A stretch of DNA of 64,000 bases from Candidatus Pelagibacter communis (GTDB lineage: Bacteria; Pseudomonadota; Alphaproteobacteria; Pelagibacterales; Pelagibacteraceae), in contig NZ_CVSI01000073.1 in assembly GCF_001179985.1 (NCBI RefSeq), forward strand, positions 1-64,000, in the 5' to 3' direction. Below are positions 54,059 through 62,505 of this stretch, piece by piece. The position numbers were made by a program, and so were the translations under genes. How positions within the stretch are numbered: the stretch's first letter is position 1; the number at the start of each line of letters is the position of its first letter. Under the pieces are notes generated by a model. It was not told the DNA's origin. It made no database searches and saw nothing but the letters and a program-made list of their open reading frames with translations.

Positions 54059-54352
54059 ATGAAAAAAAGTCGCAGACCGATGACAAAGGTTAAAAATCCA
54101 GAGCCCAAAGTGGGTACTCAAGATTGGGTTATATGGGCAGCATGGGCAGACCGTATAACGTTTGAAGATATAAAATTAAAAACAGGATTGTCTGAAGGAG
54201 ATGTAATAAGAATAATGAGAAAATCCTTAAAATCATCTTCTTTTAAACTTTGGAGAAAAAGAGCAAAAGGACAAAGTATAAAACACAGAAAAAAATTTGA
54301 GGAGACTAGAAAAGAAATTAGAAGAAAAATTAATAAAAATGATTATATATAA
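54059..54352 (+). CDS. TIGR03643-like small protein
   Basis: A 97-residue basic protein. WVIWAAWADRITFEDIKLKT, GLSEGDVIRIMRKSLKSSSF and KLWRKRAKGQSIKH are as I recall the TIGR03643 family, which has a helix-turn-helix-like layout but no assigned function. It is followed after three bases by glutaredoxin, so the two are probably co-transcribed. The shared intergenic region with divergent lysE is 119 bases. Confidence 0.75.
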   Translation: MKKSRRPMTKVKNPEPKVGTQDWVIWAAWADRITFEDIKLKTGLSEGDVIRIMRKSLKSSSFKLWRKRAKGQSIKHRKKFEETRKEIRRKINKNDYI

Positions 54353-54355
54353 AAT

Positions 54356-54610
54356 ATGAAAAAAATTACAATTTATACGGGACCTGTTTGTAATTATTGT
54401 GATGCGGCAAAAAGATTGCTTAGAAGAAATAGTTTAGAATTTAATGAAATCGATATTTCATCTGGTCCAGAGGTTTTAAATGAAATGATTAATAAAACAA
54501 ATGGCAAAAGAACTATACCTCAAATTTTTTTTGACAATGAACATATAGGTGGCTATGTTGAAATTAGGGAATTGGAAAAAAACAATAAACTAATTGAATT
54601 TTTAAAATAA
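54356..54610 (+). CDS. grxC: Glutaredoxin 3
   Basis: An 84-residue glutaredoxin. The active site is CNYC in YTGPVCNYCDAAKRLLRRNS (most relatives have CPYC). NGKRTIPQIFFDNEHIGGYV has the cis-Pro TIP and the glutathione-binding GG-Y. Length is normal. It uses glutathione, which the gshAB genes in this window make, to reduce disulfides. It lies three bases after the TIGR03643-like gene. Confidence 0.92.
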   Translation: MKKITIYTGPVCNYCDAAKRLLRRNSLEFNEIDISSGPEVLNEMINKTNGKRTIPQIFFDNEHIGGYVEIRELEKNNKLIEFLK

Positions 54611-54627
54611 ATTTATATTAAATAATT

Positions 54628-54963
54628 ATGTTTGTAAGAAGAATATTTAAATACTTGATAACATTTGTAAAGAATACAAGGGCTTATTTAATATTTTTTT
54701 GTTTAATATTTTTAACAAACTGTGGTCAATATACCTCAATGATTGGTCCAAGTTATACACTTTTTGAATCAGGAAATGTGTTACGAGCTACAAGCTCTTA
54801 TGGTAGCTCTAACTTGTTTTCAAATGCAAAACAAAGTTACAAAGATGAAACTAATCCACAAAGAATTTGTCAAGAGTTACATAGTTCAGAATTACGCTCT
54901 ATATTTTTTGAAACACAAGACAACAAAGGTTGTATTTACGATCCAATGAGTATTTATAGATAA
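54628..54963 (+). CDS. Small lipoprotein of unknown function
   Basis: A 111-residue protein. The N-terminal part is basic then hydrophobic, ending in a lipobox LTNC (about residues 29-32), so it should be a lipoprotein with a mature part of about 80 residues. The mature chain is Ser/Tyr-rich, with conserved-looking GPSYTLFESGNVLRATSSYG and a C-terminal part containing two Cys (RICQELHSSELRSIFFETQD and NKGCIYDP). Several alphaproteobacterial genomes carry similar short lipoproteins; I cannot assign a role. It follows glutaredoxin by 17 bases. Confidence 0.55.
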   Translation: MFVRRIFKYLITFVKNTRAYLIFFCLIFLTNCGQYTSMIGPSYTLFESGNVLRATSSYGSSNLFSNAKQSYKDETNPQRICQELHSSELRSIFFETQDNKGCIYDPMSIYR

Positions 54964-54971
54964 TTTAAATT

Positions 54972-55313
54972 TTAAAAGAAAATATAATAAATCATCCAGA
55001 ATATAAGCGTATACTCAAAAAAACTTTTAAAAAGTATCAATTGCTTTTCACTAAATTTTTGTATCAAAAATTTTTTAAATAGAAAAAAAATTAAATTAAC
55101 AGTTAAAATTCCAATAACTAAACCAATAAACATAAGTTTGATTGAAAAGTTTTTATATCCAAAATAAATAGCTGCAATCAACGTGAACCAAGATACTTTT
55201 GTTATAAATATTTTAAATATAAGCCCAGCTTTTTTACTAAATACAGATTGTGTTTTTATTAATGAATAAGACCAGATTATTCCTATCAAAAAACTAGTAA
55301 ATTTTAAAATCAT
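54972..55313 (-). CDS. Small multi-pass membrane protein of unknown function
   Basis: A 113-residue integral membrane protein with about four hydrophobic segments (near 3-19, 38-52, 58-78 and 95-112) and short basic loops. Its ATG overlaps the stop of the ammonium-transporter/PP2C fusion (ATGA), so it is translated with it. In size and layout it resembles small ATP-synthase-I-like proteins, but no signature is present. A role as accessory to the fusion protein is inference. Confidence 0.5.
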   Translation of the reverse strand: MILKFTSFLIGIIWSYSLIKTQSVFSKKAGLIFKIFITKVSWFTLIAAIYFGYKNFSIKLMFIGLVIGILTVNLIFFLFKKFLIQKFSEKQLILFKSFFEYTLIFWMIYYIFF

Positions 55314-57547
55314 TTTCCGATTCCAATTATAGTCAAATCATCATCAAGTATATCATTATTATCTTTTATGCCTTTCTCTAAATAATCTTTTTTAAGACTT
55401 TTTTGCTTTATTTCCTCCGTAGCGTTGTCTAGTTCCTTTTTTAAAACTTGGTTCTCATGTTTAAGGATTAATTTTTTAACTCCATTAATACCTAATTCTT
55501 CATTATTTTCATCTAAACATTCTGAAAAACCGTCTGTGAAACAATAAATTCTTCCATTATTCAATTTAAAGCTTTCTAATTTATAAACATTTGAGTTAGT
55601 CTGTTTAACAATAGCTAATGGTGGTGTTTCAGATGGAAATTCTCTAAAATCCTTTTCTTTTCTGTACAAGGCTGGCTGATGTCCCGCGTTTGCTATTTCT
55701 ACAATATCTGTTTTTAAATTATAACACCCCACAATTGAAGTCACAAAAGTCCCAGTTGGATTTGTATCTTTTAAGTCATTATTCATTTCTAGTAAGATTT
55801 CATTTGGTTTAAATTTTAACTTTGAAAATATTTTAAATAATGTAATTGATTTAGCCATTACCATGCCAGCATTGACACCTTTTCCAGATACATCAGACAA
55901 TGTAAAATAAACCTGGTCATCGTGAAGATAAAAATCATAAAAATCACCAGAAATTTCTCTAGCAGGAATATTTAATCCATAAATAGGATAATTTGTAAGA
56001 TCCCTATTTGGCATTAGTTTTTTTTGAACATTCATTGCAAGTTTAATTTCTGAAGATACTCTTTTCTTCCATTTGTTTTTTTGTTTTTCACTTTGTTCTA
56101 ATCGATCCATTAAAATATTATATTGTGTTCCAATTATTCCACTATCTGTAAAAGGATCTTGTGGTGCTCTTAGTGAATAATCTTCAGTTTTAGCTTGATT
56201 AGTTAATACCTCTAATAATTCATGAGTATCTGTTGATGCATTATGTTCAGAAATATTTAATCCTAATTCTTCCTGAATTTTTCCAACTCTTAAAGGGAAA
56301 ACATAATTTATGGATTTAAATATTACAAATGCGGAAATAAAACAAAAGCCTCCTATACTAGTTACTCCGATTAATTGAATATATAATTGTTCCATTCTTG
56401 AAATTTCTAAACCCATCATTTCAAAATCTCCAAATATAGCAACAGACAAAGATCCCCAAACTCCAGCAATAAGATGAACCGGTATCGCGCTCACAACATC
56501 GTCAATTTTTAATTTTTCTAAAAAAACTATACCAAAGCCTGAAAGTAGTCCTCCAATACTTCCAATAAAAATAGCTTCACTTGGATTTACATAAGCACAA
56601 CTTGCTGTGATTGAGACTAATCCAGCTAAAGGTCCTGTAATCATAAATAATGGCTCAGGTTTTTTCATAACAAAAATTCCTAATATGCTTGAAAAAATTA
56701 AGCCAAAAGAGGCAGACAAAAATGTATTTATTAAAATTAATGGAATTTTTAAATCCATAGCTCCATTAGCTCCACCATTAAATCCAAACCAGCCAAACCA
56801 CAAAATCAATGCCCCAAGTGCTGCTATAGGAGTATTGCTACCTTGAAATAATTTTTTATCTTGGTTTTTCCTAAATCTACCTGTTCTACTCCCGATAATT
56901 AATAAGATTGCAAGAGCAACCCATCCTCCTACAGAATGAACCACAGATGAGCCTGCAAAATCCAAATATCCCATTTTGCCTAACCATCCAAATTTTTCAG
57001 AGGGTTCGTCAAAATTAAATGCCCAAGCCCAGTGCCCTACAATTGGATATAAAAATCCTGATGTGACAAATGTAATAATCACATAAGAAAAAAACCTTAG
57101 CCTTTCTGCAACAGCTCCAGAAATAATTGTTGCTGCAGTTGCCACAAACATAGCTTGAAAGACAAAATATGTTTGATAACCAGCAACTTTTGTTGTGAAA
57201 AAATAAAACTTATCACCAAACAAACCCATAACACTGGTCCCGTACATTAGCGCGAAACCAAAAGCCCAAAATGTAACAACAGCTATTCCAAAATCAGTAA
57301 TATTTTTTAATGCAACATTAATACTATTTTTATTTCTTGAAAGGCCAGACTCAAGACACATAAAGCCAGCTTGCATTAAGAAAACCAAAATTGCGCAAAT
57401 CAATAACCAAAATGTATCTAAATTTGCTTGAAGAATTGCTTCAAGTCGAAATTCTGTAGCTTTAAGGGCACCTTTATTTGTGAGTTCTAATTGGCTTATT
57501 TTTGACTGCAGCTTATCTATTAAAATCTGAAGATCAGCTACAGTCAT
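55310..57547 (-). CDS. Ammonium transporter fused to SpoIIE/RsbU-type PP2C phosphatase
   Basis: A 745-residue fusion. Residues 1-42 are a helical leader. Residues 43-430 are an Amt domain with eleven or so helices; the conserved Asp196 and the pore histidines His204 (LDFAGSSVVHSVGGW) and His358 (IPVHLIAGVWGSL) are present, so transport or binding should be intact. A linker helix (about 470-510) leads to a cytosolic phosphatase (515-745) with EISGDFYDFYLHDDQVYFTL, SDVSGKGVNAGMVMA, NAGHQPALYR, YCFTDGFSECLD and DDDLTIIGIG. These carry the metal Asp residues 535, 552, 672 and 736 or 737. The likely role is an ammonium-sensing phosphatase acting on a phosphorylated anti-sigma antagonist or similar protein. 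No such partner is in the window. It lies six bases after the HMA gene. Confidence 0.9.
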   Translation of the reverse strand: MTVADLQILIDKLQSKISQLELTNKGALKATEFRLEAILQANLDTFWLLICAILVFLMQAGFMCLESGLSRNKNSINVALKNITDFGIAVVTFWAFGFALMYGTSVMGLFGDKFYFFTTKVAGYQTYFVFQAMFVATAATIISGAVAERLRFFSYVIITFVTSGFLYPIVGHWAWAFNFDEPSEKFGWLGKMGYLDFAGSSVVHSVGGWVALAILLIIGSRTGRFRKNQDKKLFQGSNTPIAALGALILWFGWFGFNGGANGAMDLKIPLILINTFLSASFGLIFSSILGIFVMKKPEPLFMITGPLAGLVSITASCAYVNPSEAIFIGSIGGLLSGFGIVFLEKLKIDDVVSAIPVHLIAGVWGSLSVAIFGDFEMMGLEISRMEQLYIQLIGVTSIGGFCFISAFVIFKSINYVFPLRVGKIQEELGLNISEHNASTDTHELLEVLTNQAKTEDYSLRAPQDPFTDSGIIGTQYNILMDRLEQSEKQKNKWKKRVSSEIKLAMNVQKKLMPNRDLTNYPIYGLNIPAREISGDFYDFYLHDDQVYFTLSDVSGKGVNAGMVMAKSITLFKIFSKLKFKPNEILLEMNNDLKDTNPTGTFVTSIVGCYNLKTDIVEIANAGHQPALYRKEKDFREFPSETPPLAIVKQTNSNVYKLESFKLNNGRIYCFTDGFSECLDENNEELGINGVKKLILKHENQVLKKELDNATEEIKQKSLKKDYLEKGIKDNNDILDDDLTIIGIGK

Positions 57548-57553
57548 AAAATT

Positions 57554-57886
57554 TTATTGATCTATTAATTTTCTTGCTTTTTCTGCGTCTGTTATAATTT
57601 CATCAACTGTCATTACTTTAACAACTTCAAATCCAGTTCCAAGAATTGTATTTTTGTATTCTTCTTCTGATATAGGTGATTTTTCAGCAAAACTAGAAAC
57701 GGCAACTCCCTCCGGCCAAGATACTTTTACCTTTGCATTAGGCATTGCTTCTTGGAGAGCCTTGGTAACCATTTTCTGACATTTAACACACATCATTCCA
57801 TTTACTTGAGCAATTTGAGTTTGTGCAGCAAATAAATTTGTGGTCATGAAAAAAAATATAACAAATAAGATTGTTTTTTTAATCAT
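57554..57886 (-). CDS. Secreted heavy-metal-associated (HMA) domain protein
   Basis: A 110-residue protein with a signal peptide (residues 1-20, ending LFA) and one HMA fold: VNGMMCVKCQKMVTKALQEA with Cys33 and Cys36 as the metal pair. The second half (about 60-110) ends in a charged helix EIITDAEKARKLIDQ. The layout is that of periplasmic MerP/CopZ-like proteins, most likely binding copper. A good ribosome-binding site (GGAG) precedes the ATG. It is six bases upstream of the Amt-PP2C fusion, an unexplained pairing. Confidence 0.75.
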   Translation of the reverse strand: MIKKTILFVIFFFMTTNLFAAQTQIAQVNGMMCVKCQKMVTKALQEAMPNAKVKVSWPEGVAVSSFAEKSPISEEEYKNTILGTGFEVVKVMTVDEIITDAEKARKLIDQ

Positions 57887-57935
57887 AAAACTCCTTTGTA
57901 GAAATAGTGTAATTTATTTATTATTAATTTACTAA

Positions 57936-58304
57936 TTAAATTTTAGGTTTAAATACCAAACAGAGTCCATTATTACAGTATCTTTTGCCAGTAGGTTTGG
58001 GGCCATCCTCAAATATGTGACCATGATGACCGCCACAACTTTTACAATGATATTCGGTTCTTGCATAACCAATGTGATGATCTGTTTTAGTTTCAAATGC
58101 ATCTGGAAGAGATTCAAAAAAAGATGGCCATCCAGAGCCACTCTCATATTTCTTTTTTGAGTCAAAGAGTTTTACATCACAATTTACACAATGATAACTT
58201 CCTTCCCTTTTTTCAAAATTTAATTCACTAGATCCTGGTCTTTCAGTTCCTTCCTCAAATAAAATTAATTTTTGCTCTGGTGTTAAATTAGGATTTTTTT
58301 TCAT
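57936..58304 (-). CDS. msrB: Peptide-methionine (R)-S-oxide reductase
   Basis: The frame opens at 58319, but the ATG at 58304 is preferred because it overlaps the upstream stop as ATGA, giving 122 residues. MsrB reduces methionine-R-sulfoxide in proteins. The zinc cysteines are in YHCVNCD and YHCKSCGGHHGHIFEDGP, and the catalytic Cys is in GKRYCNNGLCLVF. There is no signal peptide, so it is cytosolic. It ends the run that starts with mrdA. Confidence 0.92.
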   Translation of the reverse strand: MKKNPNLTPEQKLILFEEGTERPGSSELNFEKREGSYHCVNCDVKLFDSKKKYESGSGWPSFFESLPDAFETKTDHHIGYARTEYHCKSCGGHHGHIFEDGPKPTGKRYCNNGLCLVFKPKI

Positions 58305-59194
58305 ATGATAGATGCACAAGTTTTGTGTAATATAGCATGAAGTCTTACCAATGTTTCAAAATCTTTATTGTAACCACCGCCCAAAACTCCACAAATAGGA
58401 ATATTTTTTTCAAAAAAATTGTTTATTATTATTTCTTCTCTTTTTTTAATTCCTTCTTCAGAAACTTTTAATTTACCCAATCTGTCATTTAAATGTATAT
58501 CAACTCCTGCAATATAAAATACAAAATCGTACTTTTCTTGGTTTAAAAATAAAATATTTTCCTTAAGTTTTTTTAGATATTCTTCGTCTTCAGCGTTATC
58601 ATCTAAGTCCACATCTAAATCACCATTTGTTTTTTTCGCGGGATAATTAGATTTACAGTGCATACTAAAGGTGAAAACAGATTTATCGTTTTTGAAAATA
58701 TCTGAAGTTCCATTTCCCTGATGAACATCAAGATCAACTATTAAAACATTTTTTGCATAGCCTTTAGATTGTAAATATCTAGTCGCAACAGCAACATCAT
58801 TAAAAACACAATAACCAGCACCTTCATTATAACTTGCATGATGACTTCCTCCAGCAGTATTACATGCTATACGATGATCAATCGCAAGTTTGCTTGCCAA
58901 AACAGTTCCTCCAGTTGCTCTAAAAGATCTATTTACAACACTATCATTTATTGGAAAACCAATCTTTTTTTGAGATTTGGTGTCTAGAGTTTTTTTTTTG
59001 ATACTGTTTATATACTCTAGAGAATGTGCTCTACTCAAAGTATTCTCAGAACAATACTCTGGTTTAAAAAATTTATCTACTATTTTTTGTTGAATTAAAT
59101 AATCCGCAAGTTCACCAAACTTTCTTATTGGAAATTTATTGTCATCATTAATTTTTGCGACATAATCCTGATGATTGACTACTGGTAGTTTCAT
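58301..59194 (-). CDS. Histone-deacetylase-family amidohydrolase
   Basis: A 297-residue member of the arginase-fold deacetylase family (HDAC/AcuC/acetylpolyamine amidohydrolase). GGSHHASYNEGAGYCVFNDV carries the catalytic His pair. VLIVDLDVHQGNGTSDIF carries the metal Asp and His, and YIAGVDIHLNDRLGKL the further metal Asp. CGVLGGGYNKD is the last signature. There is no signal peptide. Bacterial relatives remove acetyl groups from polyamines, short amides or proteins. Four-base overlaps tie it to the EamA exporter upstream and msrB downstream. Confidence 0.85.
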   Translation of the reverse strand: MKLPVVNHQDYVAKINDDNKFPIRKFGELADYLIQQKIVDKFFKPEYCSENTLSRAHSLEYINSIKKKTLDTKSQKKIGFPINDSVVNRSFRATGGTVLASKLAIDHRIACNTAGGSHHASYNEGAGYCVFNDVAVATRYLQSKGYAKNVLIVDLDVHQGNGTSDIFKNDKSVFTFSMHCKSNYPAKKTNGDLDVDLDDNAEDEEYLKKLKENILFLNQEKYDFVFYIAGVDIHLNDRLGKLKVSEEGIKKREEIIINNFFEKNIPICGVLGGGYNKDFETLVRLHAILHKTCASII

Positions 59195-60084
59195 TTAATA
59201 ATTTTTTTATTTGACAAATAAATCCCTGACAAAATAAATGAGGCTCCTATAAAATGATAAAGTTTAAATGTCTCTTGAAAAATTAAAATTGCTAGAACTG
59301 CACTTAGAAGTGGCATTAGTTGAATAAACATTGTAGCCCTATTTGGTCCTACTATTTCTATGCCTTTCTGCCAACAGAAGTATGCGGTTAGGGCTGGAAA
59401 AATGACAACATAAAAAAGTATAATAAAAAATATATTATTAAATTCTACCTGTAGCCCTATAGACTTTTCAAAAAAAAATTGGGGTAATAAAAATATAATT
59501 CCAACTGAAACCATCAATTGTATTAATGTAAATTGTGAAAGCTTGAAACTATACTTTTTAAGTAATGTCGAATAAAGTGACCAACAAATAACACAAACCA
59601 ACATCCAAAGATCACCTTTATTGAAATTTAAAGATAAAATTTTATTTATATCAGCATTTGAAATAATTGCGCTAATTCCTAGAACAGACAGTAACAGTCC
59701 AATTAATTGAAAGATATTTGTTTTATCTACTTTCATTATCGATGAAATAATTATTGTTACTGCTGGAATGGCTGCTAAAACTAGCGCTACGTTTATTACC
59801 TGTGTGTAGTTTAACGCAAAATATACTACTGAATTAAAAGTGCTTATTGATATTACTCCCATAAAACTTATTGGGATCCAATTTTTTTTTATGTAATCCC
59901 AATTACAAAAAATTTCTTTATATGTAAATGGCATTAAAATAAACCAAACTGAAATCCATCTAAAAAAATTTAATGTTAATGGAGGTATTTCAAATAGATA
60001 AGCAAATTTTCCCACAATAAAATTTCCTGACCAACAAAACGTAGCAAAAACAAGTAAAGTATAAGCTAAGTAATTTTTTTGCAA
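59191..60084 (-). CDS. DMT-superfamily (EamA) transporter
   Basis: A 297-residue membrane protein with ten predicted helices in two EamA repeats. LVFATFCWSGNFIVGKFAYL is the first repeat's signature, and WMLVCVICWSLYSTLLKKYS the second. Members export amino acids or other metabolites. The start appears to be TTG 60084, because no ATG lies between it and the in-frame stop upstream. It follows the DadA-like gene by eight bases. Confidence 0.82.
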   Translation of the reverse strand: MQKNYLAYTLLVFATFCWSGNFIVGKFAYLFEIPPLTLNFFRWISVWFILMPFTYKEIFCNWDYIKKNWIPISFMGVISISTFNSVVYFALNYTQVINVALVLAAIPAVTIIISSIMKVDKTNIFQLIGLLLSVLGISAIISNADINKILSLNFNKGDLWMLVCVICWSLYSTLLKKYSFKLSQFTLIQLMVSVGIIFLLPQFFFEKSIGLQVEFNNIFFIILFYVVIFPALTAYFCWQKGIEIVGPNRATMFIQLMPLLSAVLAILIFQETFKLYHFIGASFILSGIYLSNKKIIK

Positions 60085-60092
60085 ATTAACCC

Positions 60093-61337
60093 TTAATTAA
60101 ATCTTGAAGAACTGTAAGGAGATAGGTCTAAATTAGTTTTATCACCAACAATCATTTTAGATACTATCTTCCCTGAAATCGCTCCCAATGTCCATCCTAA
60201 ATGGTGATGACCAAATGAATAGTAAACATTATTATAATTTTTCGATTTACCAATTACAGGAAGAAAATCAGGCAATGTTGGTCTGAAACCTAACCATTCA
60301 TCTTCATGGTCTTCATTCTCAGGTAAACCGTTAAGCATGTCTTTTGCATTTAAAATTAAATTTTTAACTCTGGATTTAGATAACGGGTTCTTTAAACCAC
60401 CAAATTCAACTGTTCCTACAACTCTCAACCCCTGTTCCATAGGAGTAATACCAAAACCCCTATCTGCCCATACCACTGGCCTTGACAGTAATTTTGAGTA
60501 ATTTTTGAAATGAATATGATAACCTCTTTCAGTATCTAATGGAATTTTTTCATCTAATATATCTGTAAATTTTTTTGAAAATGCTCCACAAGCAATAACA
60601 ACTTTATCAAATAACAGTTTATCTTTTTCAGTAATTAAAACAGGTCTTTGATCTTTAAAATCAATATTATTAATATTTGTTTTTTTAAATTTACCGCCTT
60701 TGTTAATAAAGTTAACAAATAATTTCTCTATAATCTTTTTTGGATTTCTTGCATGTCTTGCATATTCATAAAATACTCCTCCATCATAAAAAGGTTTTAA
60801 ATTTGGTTCTAGATCGTGAACCTCCTTAGGATTTAGAATTTTTTGTTTTACACCTAATTTTTCTCGAATATTAATTTCAATCTGTCTACTTTTAATTCCT
60901 TTTTGTTCCCAAACGTACATTATGCCTTTATTTTCAACAAGACCCTCTAAATTAATGTCAGCAAACAATTCATCATAAGCATTTAGAGATAGATCTAAAA
61001 TTTGATGCATATATTTGGCTGTGTGCATCATTTTTTTTTCAGAACAATTCATTATATATTTTGAAAACCAAGGAATCATTTTAAAAAAATAATTCCATTT
61101 TAAAGCTAGCGGTCCTCTACTGCTTAATAGCATAGCAGGTACATCAGATAGCACATCTGATCTGTTTAACTGCAAGGAGGCATATGGTGAAAAATGACCT
61201 GCATTTCCATAAGAAGCTGCGCAACCTGGTTCATCTTTATCAAATAAAGTTACATCAATTCCTTTTTTTTGTAAAAATAAAGCATTGCAGACACCTTGAA
61301 TACCAGCACCAATAATAGCAACTTCGCTTTTTGACAT
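60093..61337 (-). CDS. D-amino-acid dehydrogenase-like FAD oxidoreductase
   Basis: A 414-residue flavoenzyme of the DAO/DadA group. The FAD motif AIIGAGIQGVCNALFLQKKG starts at residue 7, and GCAASYGNAGHFSPYASLQL is the DadA-type second signature. VIACGAFSKKFTDIL and the C-terminal SFGHHHLGWTLGAISGKIVS complete it. It oxidises a D-amino acid, or a similar secondary amine, to the keto acid plus ammonia, feeding electrons to the respiratory chain. It follows rodA by about 43 bases; D-amino acids from peptidoglycan turnover are a natural substrate for this position, which is inference. Confidence 0.82.
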   Translation of the reverse strand: MSKSEVAIIGAGIQGVCNALFLQKKGIDVTLFDKDEPGCAASYGNAGHFSPYASLQLNRSDVLSDVPAMLLSSRGPLALKWNYFFKMIPWFSKYIMNCSEKKMMHTAKYMHQILDLSLNAYDELFADINLEGLVENKGIMYVWEQKGIKSRQIEINIREKLGVKQKILNPKEVHDLEPNLKPFYDGGVFYEYARHARNPKKIIEKLFVNFINKGGKFKKTNINNIDFKDQRPVLITEKDKLLFDKVVIACGAFSKKFTDILDEKIPLDTERGYHIHFKNYSKLLSRPVVWADRGFGITPMEQGLRVVGTVEFGGLKNPLSKSRVKNLILNAKDMLNGLPENEDHEDEWLGFRPTLPDFLPVIGKSKNYNNVYYSFGHHHLGWTLGAISGKIVSKMIVGDKTNLDLSPYSSSRFN

Positions 61338-61380
61338 TGAAGTAATCTACATCATGAGAAAAAAAAATTATCGCGACAAA

Positions 61381-62505
61381 TTATGCAATAATCTGTTTTT
61401 GATAAATTTTTGTGCTCATTACAACACTAAAACCTATCATTGTAGCTAGCATAGAAGAACCTCCATATGACATGATAGGTAGGGGTGACCCTACAATTGG
61501 AAGTAGTCCTAAAACCATGCTCATATTAACTGTAACATAAATAAATATAGAGGAAGCGAATCCGTAACAAAATAATTTTCCAAAAAAGCTTCTGGCAGAC
61601 GCACCAATTTTTGCAGTTCTATAAATTATAATTGCGTAAAGAAAAAGTAATAAAACCGAACCAATAAATCCATGTTCCTCTGAAAATAACGTAAATATAA
61701 AATCCGTATGCTTTTCAGGTAAAAAGTCCAAATAGCTTTGTGTCCCTTTGAGGAAGCCTTTTCCTGATAAACCACCTGAACCTACGGCAATTTTTGATTG
61801 TATTATTTGATATCCTACACCAAGCGGATCTCTATCTGGGTTAAAAAAAGTTAATATTCTAAGTTTTTGGTACGGTTTTAAAAAAGATATTAAAAACGGT
61901 AAAGAAATTAATAAAATTAAAGAAGAATAGATGAAATATTTTACATTAACTCCAGATAACCATAAAACAACTAAACCACTCAAACCAATTAAAATTGAGG
62001 TACCTAAATCTGGTTGGCTTACAACTAATAAAATTGGTAAAATTAATACTACCATTGGAACTATTATATTTTTAAAACTATTAACTAAATGAATTTGGGT
62101 TCGGTGATAAAATTTCGCAAAACACATAATTATTGCAACTTTCATTAACTCAGAGGGTTGGAGATTAATAAAGTACAGGTCAACCCATCTTTGAGATCCA
62201 GATGCTTTTACTCCATACAAAGAAGCCCAAATTAATAAGCATAAAACCACAAAGTAAAAAATATAGCCGATTGAATGCCAAAGTTTTAAATTCACGAAGG
62301 AAAATATTAACATCATTGAAAAGAAAACTATAAATCGAATTACATGACTTTTTGTGTGGTAAAGAACTTCTCCTCCTTCTGTTGAATACATTGATAAAGA
62401 GCTTACAAGTCCAAGAATTAATAAGCAAAAAAGCAATATATAATCTAATGATCTAAGTTTTTGAAAGAAGGTGATTTGTCCACTTAGTGCTGTTTCTTGA
62501 AACAT
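61381..62505 (-). CDS. rodA: Peptidoglycan glycosyltransferase RodA
   Basis: A 374-residue SEDS-family membrane protein with about ten helices. GVKASGSQRWVDLYFINLQP followed by SELMK is the signature region. VVSQPDLGTSILIGLSGLVV, SKIAVGSGGLSGKGFLKGTQ, FLPEKHTDFIFTLFSEEHGF and GLLPIVGSPLPIMSYGGSSM are in standard order. With PBP2 it builds side-wall peptidoglycan. Its ATG overlaps the mrdA stop by one base. Confidence 0.95.
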   Translation of the reverse strand: MFQETALSGQITFFQKLRSLDYILLFCLLILGLVSSLSMYSTEGGEVLYHTKSHVIRFIVFFSMMLIFSFVNLKLWHSIGYIFYFVVLCLLIWASLYGVKASGSQRWVDLYFINLQPSELMKVAIIMCFAKFYHRTQIHLVNSFKNIIVPMVVLILPILLVVSQPDLGTSILIGLSGLVVLWLSGVNVKYFIYSSLILLISLPFLISFLKPYQKLRILTFFNPDRDPLGVGYQIIQSKIAVGSGGLSGKGFLKGTQSYLDFLPEKHTDFIFTLFSEEHGFIGSVLLLFLYAIIIYRTAKIGASARSFFGKLFCYGFASSIFIYVTVNMSMVLGLLPIVGSPLPIMSYGGSSMLATMIGFSVVMSTKIYQKQIIA

